From contig NW_003116949.1 in NCBI RefSeq assembly GCF_000003605.2, positions 147,097-180,294 on the forward strand: a DNA stretch of 33,198 bases. The letters are read 5' to 3'. The notes under the pieces were generated by a model. The model was given only the letters and a program-made list of their open reading frames with translations, searched no databases and was not told the DNA's origin. This document shows positions 13,831 to 24,610 of the stretch, piece after piece (the stretch's first letter is position 1; every line of letters starts with the position of its first letter). The position numbers and the translations under genes are program-made. This DNA is from Saccoglossus kowalevskii (lineage: Eukaryota > Hemichordata > Enteropneusta > Harrimaniidae).

Positions 13831-16800
13831 GAGTTATTTTCTATCAGTTTAAGTTTGGTAATGGATTTCATATTAATTTAACAAAAGCCTCACTACAAAT
13901 AACTAATAAAATGGAAATAACATACTGAACTATAAATCCTTGAAAGTCATATAGGAAAATTTACAAGAACACAACAAAAATATTTATCAGTACTCAAATA
14001 AACAAAGCAGTTAACTGACATTACACAACATAGTCAAATCAGTGAGAGAAAGATGTATGGACCCATGGTATACATAATTTCAGATGTTTCAAATAATCCT
14101 GCTCTACATAATTGATTATTAAATTGAATTTAATTTCATTTAATAATTTATTTGTACTGTATGCACACATTTATTTAAACCAGAGGGGTCGTCACATGCA
14201 CACTCATATGAATCAAATCTCAAGCGACGATAACAACACATGGGTAGATGCTTGTTTGTAAACAACAATACAATATGGCTGTCTGCCATATGCACAGGTG
14301 ACAACTCTCACTTTATATATACATACATTTGCCAATTGTGCCAATAGATAGCCAATATACCTAGATGTAGGTAGTACAATATTTATCAGTATGGTTGTAT
14401 TACTGGATAACAATGTGATTTACATTGTGTATTGACTGAACAACTCAATCTTCTGTGCAATGAATATATGTTTCTAAATATAAATGAATATTATCCTCAG
14501 TGTTCTGGCTAATGTACATCTTATACATTTTCTTATAAATCTGATCAAAATGCTGAATAATTTACAAACTTTTGTATGAGGGAAATAAAAGAAGCATGTT
14601 AAAGTAAATACCGGTAGAAAAATTGAAATTTTTTATTTATTTTTTTAAATACATGTAACTCTTCATACATTTCTGTATTCTTGATGCACTCCTTTATAGT
14701 GAAAATAGAACTACTCCACTCTCTGATAACAGTCTGAAGTGTGTACTATAGTACTTGATAATGACACTGTACATGAATCAAACCAAATTCATTATAGTTA
14801 GTCTTATTTGTACATGTACCATTTTTTCAGCAAGCATAATCTCAGGTCAATAAAAGGTTAAAAATAGGAATGTTTGTACAAAACAATTTTTTTTTATGTC
14901 AGTCACGAACCAGTAAAAGAAGTGTTTCCATCTCAGCTAATCAATTGTTATGAAACAATGGACATATTCATTTTGCAATATCTTGTAATTAAAATTGTGA
15001 AAACATTGTGTGTGAGTTCTGATTTTAAAACATCCATTACAATTATTTTAATATTTTGCACCAGACAAGTTTAGCACTCATTTATTATTTATCATGATAA
15101 TGACCATATTTGCTCTGATCGTACAATGTACCTCATGCACTTATGCAAATGACAGTGATGTGCCTGTGACCAAAAAAGTAATATATAAAATGATGTAGTA
15201 TACAGTTAATGCAATATATGCGCTTCTATTAAAGATGCTCTTCTAATGAATTAAATATGGTAAATTTACTGTCAACACCATTTGTGTTAAAGGCAACTGC
15301 CAAATTCAGTCTTCGTTGATGCTGAATGACATTGTATTAGACTTTCATCATTATATAGTATGTTCTGTTTAGAAAAAAAAAAAAGAACAGATAATTGAAA
15401 ATCGATTAACATTGGCTGCCGATGTCACTTGTTTAAGATTTCTTTTTTGTACACTTCTTTATGCTCTCCTCCTACAGACATTTTCTATGATGGGAGCTTG
15501 TCCACAAAAAGAACATGTGCATACACAATAGGTTACGTCTTTATAATCAAAGTACTGAAATCTATATACACCCTCTTATGATCGTTATTCATTTCTTAAT
15601 ATCTACACGTACATGAAAATTCACAGATTTTGTTCAAATTTCATTATCTAATACTCTGAGCCAATATAATAATAAGTTTATCCTCCTTATTATAACCAAT
15701 ACACTAATAGAATCAAAAACTAAAAACAAAGCAAGAACATAAGTGAGAATAGGATCAGAAAATAGCAGTCAGGTGACTGCTAATCTAGTTCGTTCCCACC
15801 TTCTTCAATAAATAGACATAATAATTAATAGGGCTTGTCAATGAAATAGCAAAAAAAAAAAGAAAATATAAATATGTATATATTTTTTATAAATAATTAA
15901 ACATGCCTTCTTGATTATATAAACTTTTATTTATCTCTAAGCAGGGAGCTAATCTCCCTAGTGTTCCCATCATCCCATCTCATGTAAACAAGCAATATAT
16001 ATTACACTTGTTGTATACATTGCATTAAGTCTATATCAAACCCTATTTAGTATGACACCTGTAGCGCTTTAGTTGAGGTGTACCATGGGGAAATGTCTTC
16101 ATTTATTTACCCAAGTATATGCGACACTAACTTGAGATTCACATATTTCAAATTTTATCCTCTCATTACATTTTAAAGGATGCAACCGCATACATGCATA
16201 ACTTGACAATAATTGCATTGCATTCCACTTTAACCAACTTCATATTGGTTTTGTGCAGTTAATTTTTAACATTGAAATCGTGACACAATATTTGTACAGC
16301 AGGTGTGTCTGTGAATTGAATAATGGTCGATTTTCTATGTCCAGGTTCTAATAAACAAGTATGAAAAATCAAACAAATCTATATTAGTCTTGTGTACATC
16401 TGTGACATTCTCTGACCATATTGATATTATTTTTAGGTTTCATAGATTTGATCAGCTGTTGTTAATAACTCTGCTGCTGTTAGTTACTTATATATTCAAT
16501 TCAAAGAAAAACAAGTATCAATCCTGCTTCAATAATGTTTTACCCATAACAGAACAAAAAATGTGTTTTTTTTTTTTTAAAGATGCAAGGATGCAAGGAA
16601 ATTGTGATATTTTATTGGTCTTTGGAATATTTTTTTTTAGTTCTTGCTTTATTATAGTATAAATTTTTTTTTTTTTCAATTCTTTGATATTATATTGCAG
16701 TATGCGTACTTGTTAAAACACCTGCACATTGTCAAATGAAATAGTAACCAAGACAACAAATAGATGTACTAAAAATTATCCAAGGAGTCATAAAAATTTC

Positions 16801-17092
16801 TGAAAATCTTTTCACGCTTTATGTTCCTAGTTGGTAGTGTCAGTATAAGATTAATTTAGCATCTGATTAAAATGTGACAACTAGTGTGTATGTAAAGAGA
16901 TGATACAATAATACATGTTGATGCTGCATGGGATTGTGTGAATGATATTATTTGGGTAGTATCTGCACATGCTGTGAGTGAACTTTGCTGATGGTCATCA
17001 TTCTGCCTGGTTGATTGCCTGGCTAGTATATGAGTGTTTTATGGTTTTTTACATGTTGACTGCCTGCTTGAGTGATTGGCATTGGTGTGTGT

Positions 17093-17119
17093 GGGAGAGG
17101 GGGGGGGGGGTTAGGGGGG
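17093..17119 (+). repeat. G-rich tract with quadruplex potential, next to degenerate GATTGCCTG repeats
   Basis: GGG, then a 12-G run, TTA and six more G lie about 265 bases before the exon at 17385. The long G run can be partitioned into several G-tracts, so an intramolecular quadruplex is possible on this strand. Around it (roughly 17000-17170) the words TTGATTGCCTGGCT, TTGACTGCCTGCTT and ATGATTGCCTGTCT recur, looking like a decayed minisatellite. Confidence 0.5.
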
Positions 17120-17384
17120 TTTGTCATTCGTGTTGGTCTGTGTGTACTTGGATGATTGCCTGTCTGAAGGGGTACTCCTTTCATTGTCTTTTAAGATTCA
17201 TAAACATTCAGGCTTATGATTTTAATTAACTGTGGCATCTAGCTTTATTGTGTTGTAATTGTCATGAGTGATGTAACATGTATGGAAATGTACTCCTGTA
17301 CATTAGTGTTTAACTATAATATCTGTTTTATCCCATGTATTTATAAATATTGAAATGTGTCTTATAATGATAATTTCTTCTTAG

Positions 17385-17556
17385 TCCTGGCAACCTTAGT
17401 GATCATGAAGTGGAAGCCAAGTTTAATTCACTAGCATTGGCATTTAAAACTGACAAATTTACATTGGAAAAGAGATTAGAGTTGCAGGAAAGACAGAGAG
17501 ATATAGCGGAAGTGAATGTTGAAAAAGAAACTAATCTACTTAAGGCTTCTCTTCAA
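17385..17556 (+). CDS. IRAG1/2-like (MRVI1/LRMP): IRAG/LRMP-like gene, exon B: start of the MRVI coiled-coil domain
   Basis: After the acceptor TTCTTCTTAG the first base completes a Ser codon with the exon at 131-381. The exon then reads SPGNLSDHEVEAKFNSLALA, followed by FKTDKFTLEKRLELQERQRD and ending at LLKASLQ. The pattern EVEAKF-SLALAFK-D-(F/Y)TLEKR-L-ER-RD-AE is, from memory of the family, the hallmark start of the MRVI1/LRMP coiled-coil domain, where a helix of charged heptads begins. In vertebrate IRAG1 and LRMP this region mediates interaction at the ER with IP3 receptors. The exon ends at CTTCAA|GTAAGT in phase 0. This is the strongest family identification in the window. Confidence 0.93.
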
Positions 17557-18340
17557 GTAAGTCATGATCTCTGTATCAGAAGTGTACATAATAATTTAAA
17601 ATATGCTAAGCCACTGTTAGTCTCCTACAAATCACTACATGTTCCAATAGTCTTGTTTCTTGTTATCTTTAACCCGACTGACAAATATCCTAATGATGCA
17701 TGCACTTTACTGTTCTTTGCTAACAAGGAAACTGAAAATCGTACTCAGAGATAATCATTGGAAGTTGTGTTTTTTTCACCTAAATTCGAACTATATACAC
17801 TGTGTAAACCATTTAACTTTATCTATATTGCTTTCTGTATTTTCATCAGTTGATATTATATCTTTCTTTATGGTCTTTGCATCTGAGACAAAAAAAAGAT
17901 GATTGAACACGTGCACAAACTAGAACTTGTGTGAAACAATATATTCTCTGTCTTCAGTTTCTTTGTGATTTTTCTCTTAACTCAACTTTAACTTACTAGT
18001 ATATATTTGTGATAACCTTTTTTATCTAGTATATATAATTATTTCACTGGCTTTTATGTTGTACTTAATTTATAAGTCCAGCTGGACACCAGTTTTATAA
18101 GTTTATGCCAGTTGCAATAAGTTTATATATAGGTAACCAATTATGCAGCTGCAGTAAAAGTTTGTTCATGTCCACTGTTCAGCTGAGTAGCTGGCCTTTG
18201 GATGTTTTATCAATTAACTTGTTGTAAATGTTGTTCTGTTACAGTCTGTATACATCCTTGGGCAGTAGATCCATTGCTAGCCTGTAGGATTATACATGGG
18301 CTTTTATATAATTTCTTTGGTAATAATTATTTTATTTAAG
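17557..18340 (+). other. Intron between coiled-coil exons B and C
   Basis: The donor CAA|GTAAGT is a full consensus; the acceptor is TTTTATTTAAG|GAT. The sequence is AT-rich with no repeat or second gene recognised. Retaining the intron would add about 66 residues before a stop. Confidence 0.85.
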
Positions 18341-18472
18341 GATTTGAATCCTCTCTGTGTTGATGTTAAAACCAAAGACTTAATTGATAAACTTAAATAC
18401 CATGTGGATGTCATACAACAAAGTGCCTCACGGCTTTGTAGTAAATCCGAACTACATGGTGCTGTACAACAG
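18341..18472 (+). CDS. IRAG1/2-like (MRVI1/LRMP): IRAG/LRMP-like gene, exon C: middle of the MRVI domain
   Basis: The exon has 44 codons, phase 0 at both ends. It reads DLNPLCVDVKTKDLIDKLKY, then HVDVIQQSASRLCSKSELHG and AVQQ. The vertebrate relatives have the same layout at this point: a short loop with Pro-Leu-Cys, then a helix with I--L---I--L---ASR-S--E--GA--QE. The 5' end follows TTTATTTAAG. The 3' end must be the GC donor CAACAG|GCAAGT: this joins AVQQ to [11 protein letters not shown] of the next exon in frame and matches the family. The nearby GT four bases on (GCAA|GTACC) would shift the frame. Confidence 0.92.
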
Positions 18473-19571
18473 GCAAGTACCTCTGTCAGTTACTTGTTAC
18501 ATACATGTGTATTGCACAATATATAGTTGAAACACTACAATCAATTAAATTATGTATATAGACAGTTATGTATTACTTACAAATTTGAATATGGTTCAAT
18601 GTGATTAGAATTATGTTGAATAGGGACACTTAATTCATGTGACACTGAGCCACAATAACAATTATGGTGCTGAATGAATAAGCAAAGCATTCCTGTGCTA
18701 ATAGACAATGCCATGTAAATGAATGGTTTATCTTTTTCACCACCAGACTTTCTTTCTCAAATTTGTCTGAACATTTTCTTTATATTCTTCTAATCAGTAT
18801 TTCTGGAAATGAAGCCTAATTTTGGAGCCAACAGACAAAATTCACTTTTTACTCAGAAAATTAGGCCATTTTTGTCCCAATCTTCTGAAGGCAACTACAG
18901 ACTATAAACGGGACTATTTTGTGATGAAAAGAAGGATCTGTTGGTGAAAAAGATAATATTCTAGCTATGTAGCTACTGTTACATACCATTAATGTTGTTA
19001 TCCCATTGAGTGCCACAAGTATTATTTTGGCCAGTAATCTGGTATAACACATTTAGTGTCTCTTTAAAAATGCAACATGGACAAGAATGTGTATTTTTAA
19101 AAATATAGTGATAGCGATACTGTATATTGTATATAAATACATTTATTTGTTGTATGTGCATGTTTTGCATGATGATTCGTAGCTCAAATGTTATTGGCTG
19201 TAGATCATTTTTTCAGATAACTGGACAGATTTCATTCAAACTTGCCATGACTACCAATAGATACATTAAAAGCTACAACTGATTTGAATCTAGGGCATAC
19301 AACATTGACTCGTTGAGTGCGAAATTCAACTTTTGTCACCAATTTGACAAAAAAAACACGCTATAATTCATATTTTGATCTAGACGTGTAGAGTGGAAAG
19401 TTATTTGCAGTTTGTCCAGAATTACCTAAAAACCTTATGAAAATAAAATATATAAAAATGTTGTGCCAAAATTGTAGTGGGAAAAATGATGTTACGTCCA
19501 CTAAATATTTAGCAGTCACTGTATTGAAGACTCAGTGACTCAATGTATATTTTTTGTCACTATTTTTGCAG
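18473..19571 (+). other. GC-AG intron
   Basis: It begins GCAAGT after CAG and ends TTTTTGCAG. The rest of the donor (CAG|GCAAGT) is a strong match to U1, which is typical of the rare GC-AG class. No repeats or genes were recognised inside. Confidence 0.85.
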
Positions 19572-19669
19572 GAGGGAAGAATGAACCAAGCTGTAGAAGT
19601 GATGCTAAACCATGTCGAGAATTTGAAAAGACTTTATGAGAAAGAACATTGTGAACTGGAAGACACAAA
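19572..19669 (+). CDS. IRAG1/2-like (MRVI1/LRMP): IRAG/LRMP-like gene, exon D: MRVI domain helix
   Basis: It reads [20 protein letters not shown], then [13 protein letters not shown]. This is the best-conserved helix of the family: AVEVM--HVENLKR-Y-KEH-ELEE-K in vertebrate LRMP/MRVI1, recalled from family knowledge. Hydrophobic residues recur every third or fourth position, as in a coiled coil. The acceptor is ATTTTTGCAG and the donor GACACAAA|GTAAAG in phase 2, so the last Lys codon is completed by the first base of the next exon. A stop (TAA) follows at once if the intron is retained. Confidence 0.94.
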
Positions 19670-20099
19670 GTAAAGTTGCTTATTATTATCTTATGTGATC
19701 TGAATTTATGTTTTTGTTCACATTTATACAACACAACAGTCTGCTACACATTTTCCAACGAGCGATGTCAATTGATAAGAAGTTGGAAATACAGAACAAT
19801 GTAAATACTTGGTAATTGTGTTCTGTAAAATAATGGATATTGATTCTGAAATATTTTTATAATTTGAGGTTCTCATTTTCAGTGACATTGGTCAGTATTA
19901 TGAATGACAAAATGGTATGTCAATTGCTGAAGACAAAGTGTCATTAGCATGTATTTATGAATGGCCTTGGGACAATTTGAATTAGATGGGAAAAAAATTA
20001 TTCGCATTAAGAAATGTCCTGGAGAAAATGAACATTGAAGTTGTATAGTAATATAAACTCAGTCGTCGCTTATAAATTCGTGTTCTCCACTTTTCACAG
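19670..20099 (+). other. Intron between coiled-coil exons D and E
   Basis: The donor is AAA|GTAAAG and the acceptor CCACTTTTCACAG. It is short (430 bases) and AT-rich; nothing else was recognised. Confidence 0.85.
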
Positions 20100-20149
20100 A
20101 AAAATTTTACTAGAAAATAAAGTATTATATCGACAAGGGGCATCTGAAG
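20100..20149 (+). CDS. IRAG1/2-like (MRVI1/LRMP): IRAG/LRMP-like gene, exon E: end of the coiled coil
   Basis: A 50-base exon. Its first A completes Lys (AA+A) and it then reads KILLENKVLYRQGASE, ending in phase 1 at GAAG|GTAAGT. Together with the previous exon this gives ELEDTKKILLENKVLYR, the same place where vertebrate proteins have a KQ-LLQN-type end of the helix. The acceptor is CTTTTCACAG. Small size would normally make this exon hard to call, but both junction phases and the protein match agree. Confidence 0.88.
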
Positions 20150-20963
20150 GTAAGTTTCAAATTTAGTTGATTTAATGTCCTATTCTTGTTGAATCACTGT
20201 TCTTTTTCTAATCAGGATGTCCTAGTCACAGTCTAGATGTATAGTGTATCATGTAACAACTAGCATAGTTTACATTTCTTAAGGTAGTTGGCTCGCATTC
20301 AGAAATATAGCTTTGTTTCATACAATTGCTCAAAAAATCCAAACAAAAAATTATTGTCACCAAACTACTCATGAAAAGGATGATTTTTGCACCTGTTACC
20401 TGTTTTTACGGTTTCATTCCATCTCAAAATTTTGTTAATATGTACATGGTGAAAAAAAAATGTTTAAACAAGAAGTGTGTAGTTAGTTGGTTTTACTTTA
20501 CAAGTTCTTTGAATTTTTTTCAAAAGGTCAATTTTTCATACCATTTTCTCAAAAAAACTATTTTCCACTTGATAAAAAAGCCCCAAAATTGATAAAATCA
20601 GCAATATGTGATCATTTTGTAGAAAAAACCATGATCAATTTTTCAGCCTTATTTGATAAGTTGAATGAACGTAAACGACCTGTTTAGTCTGCATGTCATT
20701 TCCTGTATGTATGATGTCATTGTTCAATAATTTCCAGGATATATGACATGATATATTTATCCGAGTATGCGCTTGTAAACTTTGAACAATCCATTTTTCA
20801 AAAAAAACTTTCCCAGCTTTTTTTATCTACACCGTCATCAAAGATGACAGGCAGAGCTGTTGGTATTGGTGGTTCATATTTGGTTGACCTCTGAGATTTG
20901 ATCGTTTCATGGTGACATCTTAAATTCTCTATTTTTAATGAATATTTAATTTAATGAATTTTT

Positions 20964-21035
20964 NNNNNNNNNNNNNNNNNNNNNNNNNNNNNNNNNNNNN
21001 NNNNNNNNNNNNNNNNNNNNNNNNNNNNNNNNNNN
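20964..21035. other. Assembly gap (72 N)
   Basis: A run of unknown bases inside a very AT-rich, low-complexity part of an intron. The true length is unknown. Confidence 0.99.
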
Positions 21036-21646
21036 AATTAAAAATGCAATTTTTGGTAAATATTTTTGACTTTTTCTTGAAAACTTTTATCTGATTATAG
21101 GTGCTCCTCTAATAGATTTAGACATTTAGTGAAGATATTTTGAATTCTCTAATTTTATCAATTTTTTTTTCCTATTTGGTAAAAAAATCAATGTTTGACT
21201 TTTTAATAACTACTGGTTTGATTGAGTTGATGCTCACCTGTAAGACTGTACCTTGCTCACTCAGGCTGTATAAAATTAACCTCCCTCCTTCACACCCTGT
21301 GCTCATTTTCATGTTGCCTTACTCATTCCATAATTAACATGAATTATGATACTTAATTAATGTCTTTTTAAACACATTACTTTTCATGCATTTTGTGATT
21401 TTTATAGACCCATGTTCAGGTCAGTAGTATGTTTTGAGTGCTTAACAATTCTATACTCACTTGTCTTGTTTGCTTAATTTATATTCAATTTTCCATATAG
21501 CAAGCACATTGTGGTTTTCAAATCAATATCCCTTGTGCCTCAAGGTTAAATAGTCATAATCCTTCCTCACATTCACTTACTTGGCAGTAATGCATTCAAT
21601 TTATCTTTTTTTAGGATCATGAATTCAGTTTATTATCAGTTGCTTA

Positions 21647-21710
21647 GCGCCATCTATGGCAACATTTATGAAACTTTGCAATGACTATGTGGGTACAGCG
21701 CCCTCTATGG
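21647..21710 (-). promoter_or_regulatory. Pair of CTCF-core-like motifs
   Basis: GCGCCATCTATGG at 21647-21659 and GCGCCCTCTATGG at 21698-21710 are 51 bases apart in the same orientation. On the minus strand they read CCATAGATGGCGC and CCATAGAGGGCGC. Both contain AGRKGGCGC, the core known for insect CTCF and close to the vertebrate one. They lie 72-135 bases before the exon at 21782. Binding is a prediction only. Confidence 0.35.
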
Positions 21711-21781
21711 TAACTTTTTAAAGCCATTTTGTTTTGTTTTTATTCAATAACTAATAGCTGTTTGCTGTTTATTCATAATAG

Positions 21782-21828
21782 ATGATAGCCGACTCAGCAA
21801 GAGGTCAATGTCCTTGGCAGGAAGTAAG
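21782..21828 (+). CDS. IRAG1/2-like (MRVI1/LRMP): IRAG/LRMP-like gene, exon F: basic-Ser linker after the coiled coil
   Basis: A 47-base exon. Joined to the preceding G it reads DDSRLSKRSMSLAGSK and ends AAG|GTAAGC in phase 0. Vertebrate LRMP has a comparable acidic step followed by KKRS-SL-SK at this point, which supports the call. KRSMS is a basophilic-kinase-type Ser site. The acceptor TTATTCATAATAG is weak in pyrimidines, but it is the only AG that fits the phase. Confidence 0.88.
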
Positions 21829-23098
21829 GTAAGCTTGTAAATTTAAATAAACATAATCTAATGCAAACCTTCTCTATACATTTATTCCACCACACTGTTC
21901 CTAACTCTTTGTGCTTCAAGTTGGAAATCTACATTATTTGCGAGGAAGGAGATGATATCCTTTACCCTTTCTACAAGTATAGTAAACTATACATACACCG
22001 GTCAACTAGATACTACATATAATTTCTACTTTATCCCACGCATGTCTATCAAAACAAACACAGCCTTATGCCTTGTATTTAATTATTTAGCATTTTCATT
22101 TATTGGCATTTTTTCAACTTCAAATAATCTGACTCTCAGCTACAATTTCAGCAGAGACTACCCTTTTATTCAATCTACCAACATGTGTTAATTTAGAAAT
22201 AGACATTAACCATGAATTTTAAATATAAACAAAATGTCTGTGACCAAATTGTGTAGTGCAATCGCACATCTGAAGAATGAGCATAGTTCATTTAATTCAA
22301 ATTAAATTATAGTCTAATAAAGAGGAAGTAACCAGCTTGAGAATTGATATCCAGAAAAAGGCTTTGATTCCTTACATCACTTCAATTATTAAGTTGTTAA
22401 AGTAAATCAAATTTGTTAAATGGTCATTTTTCATCTATATACAGTGTTCTCCCTGAACAGATTAACAAGGGCGCACCCCCCCATAATTTGTTAGTGTCCT
22501 TTTGAAATACCAAATAATACCAATGTCAGTCACCCCTTTTTTTCTCAACCATGCAGAGCTATCTTACACAATCATCTAGTCTTACAAATTTATTACCAAC
22601 ACCACCAATTTACCTTTCTCTGAGTTCCATGCACATTATTCTTACCAATAACATGCATCTCACCTCAAAACTCTGACAAGTGACATAGTGCTAGTAAATA
22701 TTCCAACAGATAAAGTTTTTGTGAAAACAATTTGGAAAGTCAAAACCAATGTGTGAAATTTATTCGGAACAGAAAACAGCATGAAAACATTGTGGAAAGG
22801 TGAATAAGTGATAAATAAGCCATCTTATATGCATATGAAATATAATTATCATAACGAACTGTGCTCTGTGCTGTTCTTCTAATAACAAATGTTGAGCCCA
22901 GTAGCATGCCCAAATACATACAAAACATTTTAACCTTTAAGTGTGAATGTGCATGAAAAATGTGGTGTATATTTAATATTTCTATAAATAATACTCTGCA
23001 TGCATAATCTTTTTCTTTGTTCTGTCATTGCTGCATGATTTTGTGATCTAATATTGAATGTATTCCGTTTTTCATATCATATAGCCTCCTCTTTTCAG
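21829..23098 (+). other. Intron with a possible hAT-type repeat end
   Basis: The donor is AAG|GTAAGC and the acceptor CCTCCTCTTTTCAG. It contains the word CAGTGTTCTCCCT followed by GGGCGCACCCCCCC near 22442-22495. Otherwise it is AT-rich and unremarkable. Confidence 0.75.
22442..22495. mobile_element. Possible end of a hAT-like dispersed repeat
   Basis: CAGTGTTCTCCCT followed closely by a GGGCGCACCCCCCC stretch resembles the terminus of dispersed hAT-type repeats I have seen in aquatic animals. No matching opposite end was found, so this is at most a fragment. Confidence 0.25.
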
Positions 23099-23149
23099 TA
23101 TAAAACCCCAGTCTTCCATATCTCTATGGCTCACCAACCCAATTCTGAG
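23099..23149 (+). CDS. IRAG1/2-like (MRVI1/LRMP): IRAG/LRMP-like gene, candidate cassette exon G (17 codons)
   Basis: It reads YKTPVFHISMAHQPNSE between a very good acceptor (TCCTCTTTTCAG) and the donor GAG|GTATTG. It is phase 0 at both ends, so it can be kept or skipped without a shift. No family match is recognisable; in vertebrates this part of the protein is poorly conserved. The call rests on splice signals, an open frame and phase agreement with both neighbours. The donor is only moderate, consistent with regulated use. Confidence 0.65.
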
Positions 23150-24535
23150 GTATTGATCTCATTGCACTGCATGTACACAAATTCTCTTGAACTTGTCATT
23201 AACTTTTACTCACATAAATAATTCACCTGAACTTCGACTCCATTCTAGCTCTCTAATACAACTTAATAGATGAATACAAAACCATTATAAACCTTTGAAT
23301 GTCCATAAACTACACTTTTGGAATTCATACAAGATTACACTGCAATATCCAAACCAGAAAATAATGTTTTAAAAAAAATAATAATGCCCTATAACCAACT
23401 AATTATTTCAGTTTTTGAAGGAACATATAAGTTCGATATAAACTTGAATTTATTAATGTTAAAACACATAATTAAAGAATCTTGTTCTATTATGGAATAT
23501 TTTTGAAATATATTGACTTAAATACAACCTTATAAATATTCTTCTTTGAAAAAAATGACACTCGAAATTCACTTCACTATAGTTGCATGAAGCACCTTAC
23601 TACCCATACACAATTGTTGTCATATTGTTTATTAAGTTGTCTGCCAACGAAAACCTGCTTTAGTTTATAGTTATTTTGTCATGGTTTTGGACTATATATT
23701 ATAGATTATTGTAACACCATGCATATTGGAAAATATTAGCAATAATGTGTCATGAAACAAATATTGCAGTCTCTTATTTGGATATCTTTCAAAATAATTG
23801 TGTTAGGGTGGTGCAGAGATGGTGCACAGAGATAATGCATGATTATTAGTAGTAGTAGTAGTGTATTAGAGAATGTATGCAGACATAATTCCTATGTTGC
23901 ACAGCTTATGTACACATTATGTCTTACAAACAAAAACAAAAAAATGTATATCAATAACATTGTGATGTGTACAGAAATGTGTAATGTGAACTATTTAGTG
24001 AGAGCATACTAGTTTTAGTGTATCTGCATGTTAGTGTCTGATCTGTATGTACATGTAATGCATACATTAGTGAACCACACCTTGCAATGCATGTTTTAAA
24101 TGACAATTATGGGGGATTACTTGTGCTTCAGACTACATTGGTGAAGTAAGGTATTGGGTAGTCATGCACACTTGCTGCTCAACATGGCAAGGCTTGTATT
24201 TCTCATGACTATTTGTCCATCTAGTGTTTTAAATTGCTTGACTCTTATGCTGGTATTGACCAAATGTTGCTGGTTTTAAATTCACATTCAAACCATAATT
24301 ATAAGAGCTTTTTAGGCTGACCTAAAAATGTATGAATTATCGATCACAACCTGAAGAATGTTCAATGACCTGAATTTATTCATGAGAAATATTTAGCCCC
24401 ATCTTATTGGTGAATTACTAATGCTTGGGAATAGCATGCTGGTAAGCTTACTGACCACATACTCTTCTCTCTACTTGTTTATATTTCGTCACTTTTGCAT
24501 CTTTATCATCAATTGGACGCAATTGATGGGCGTAG
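23150..24535 (+). other. Intron between exons G and H
   Basis: The donor is GAG|GTATTG and the acceptor GATGGGCGTAG|GGT. It has a short TAG microsatellite near 23846-23862. A pyrimidine-rich stretch at about 24465-24510 lies upstream of the acceptor, with no other AG between. No other feature was recognised. Confidence 0.75.
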
Positions 24536-24610
24536 GGTACCAGACGACGTGCGTCCGTTGCCACATTTCTTGGCTTTGCTGGGACACCCAATTCACAGGG
24601 CACTTCCTCC
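24536..24610 (+). CDS. IRAG1/2-like (MRVI1/LRMP): IRAG/LRMP-like gene, exon H with RRRASVAT kinase-type site (25 codons)
   Basis: It reads GTRRRASVATFLGFAGTPN, then SQGTSS, between GCGTAG and a full-consensus donor, TCCTCC|GTAAGTACT. Both ends are in phase 0. RRRAS is a textbook PKA/PKG substrate context. Vertebrate LRMP/IRAG1 has an LRR-basic/Ser-Thr segment at the corresponding place after the coiled coil, and IRAG1 is a known PKG I substrate. The exon is far richer in GC and CpG (ACGACGTGCGTCCG) than its neighbours. An alternative AG eight bases downstream would shift the frame and is rejected. Confidence 0.78.

Larger units (their letters stand above)
382..17384 (+). other. Very long intron (17 kb) with MITEs and simple repeats
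   Basis: The donor is AAAAG|GTAGGC and the acceptor TTTCTTCTTAG|TCC. No open frame inside is convincingly coding: the longest plus-strand one (6156-6470) is unstructured, Leu/Phe/Cys-rich translation of T-rich DNA. Recognisable contents are homopolymers at 1306-1321 (T) and 1440-1453 (C), MITE-like elements at 5676-5909, 7757-7967 and 8949-9375, an ATT microsatellite near 13809-13830, and a G-rich tract at 17093-17119. The remainder is AT-rich sequence in which I see nothing definite. An intron this much longer than its neighbours often holds enhancers or alternative promoters, but none can be proved here. Confidence 0.7.
20150..21781 (+). other. Intron with assembly gap and two CTCF-like sites
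   Basis: The donor is GAAG|GTAAGT and the acceptor TATTCATAATAG. It holds an AT-rich stretch with many runs of T and A (about 20320-21200), an N gap, and a pair of GCGCC-TCTATGG words before the acceptor. A small exon or a repeat boundary could be hidden in the gap, but the protein joins smoothly across it. Confidence 0.8.

Noticed and set aside
20281-21340. AT-rich block starting AAGGTAGTTGGCTCGCATTC as a transposon
   Set aside because: No matching inverted end or target duplication was found on the far side, and the N gap interrupts the block.
22150-22190. Acceptor CAATTTCAG and short frame QRLPFYSIYQH
   Set aside because: The only phase-0 donor (CAT|GTGTTA) is poor, and a stop comes soon after.
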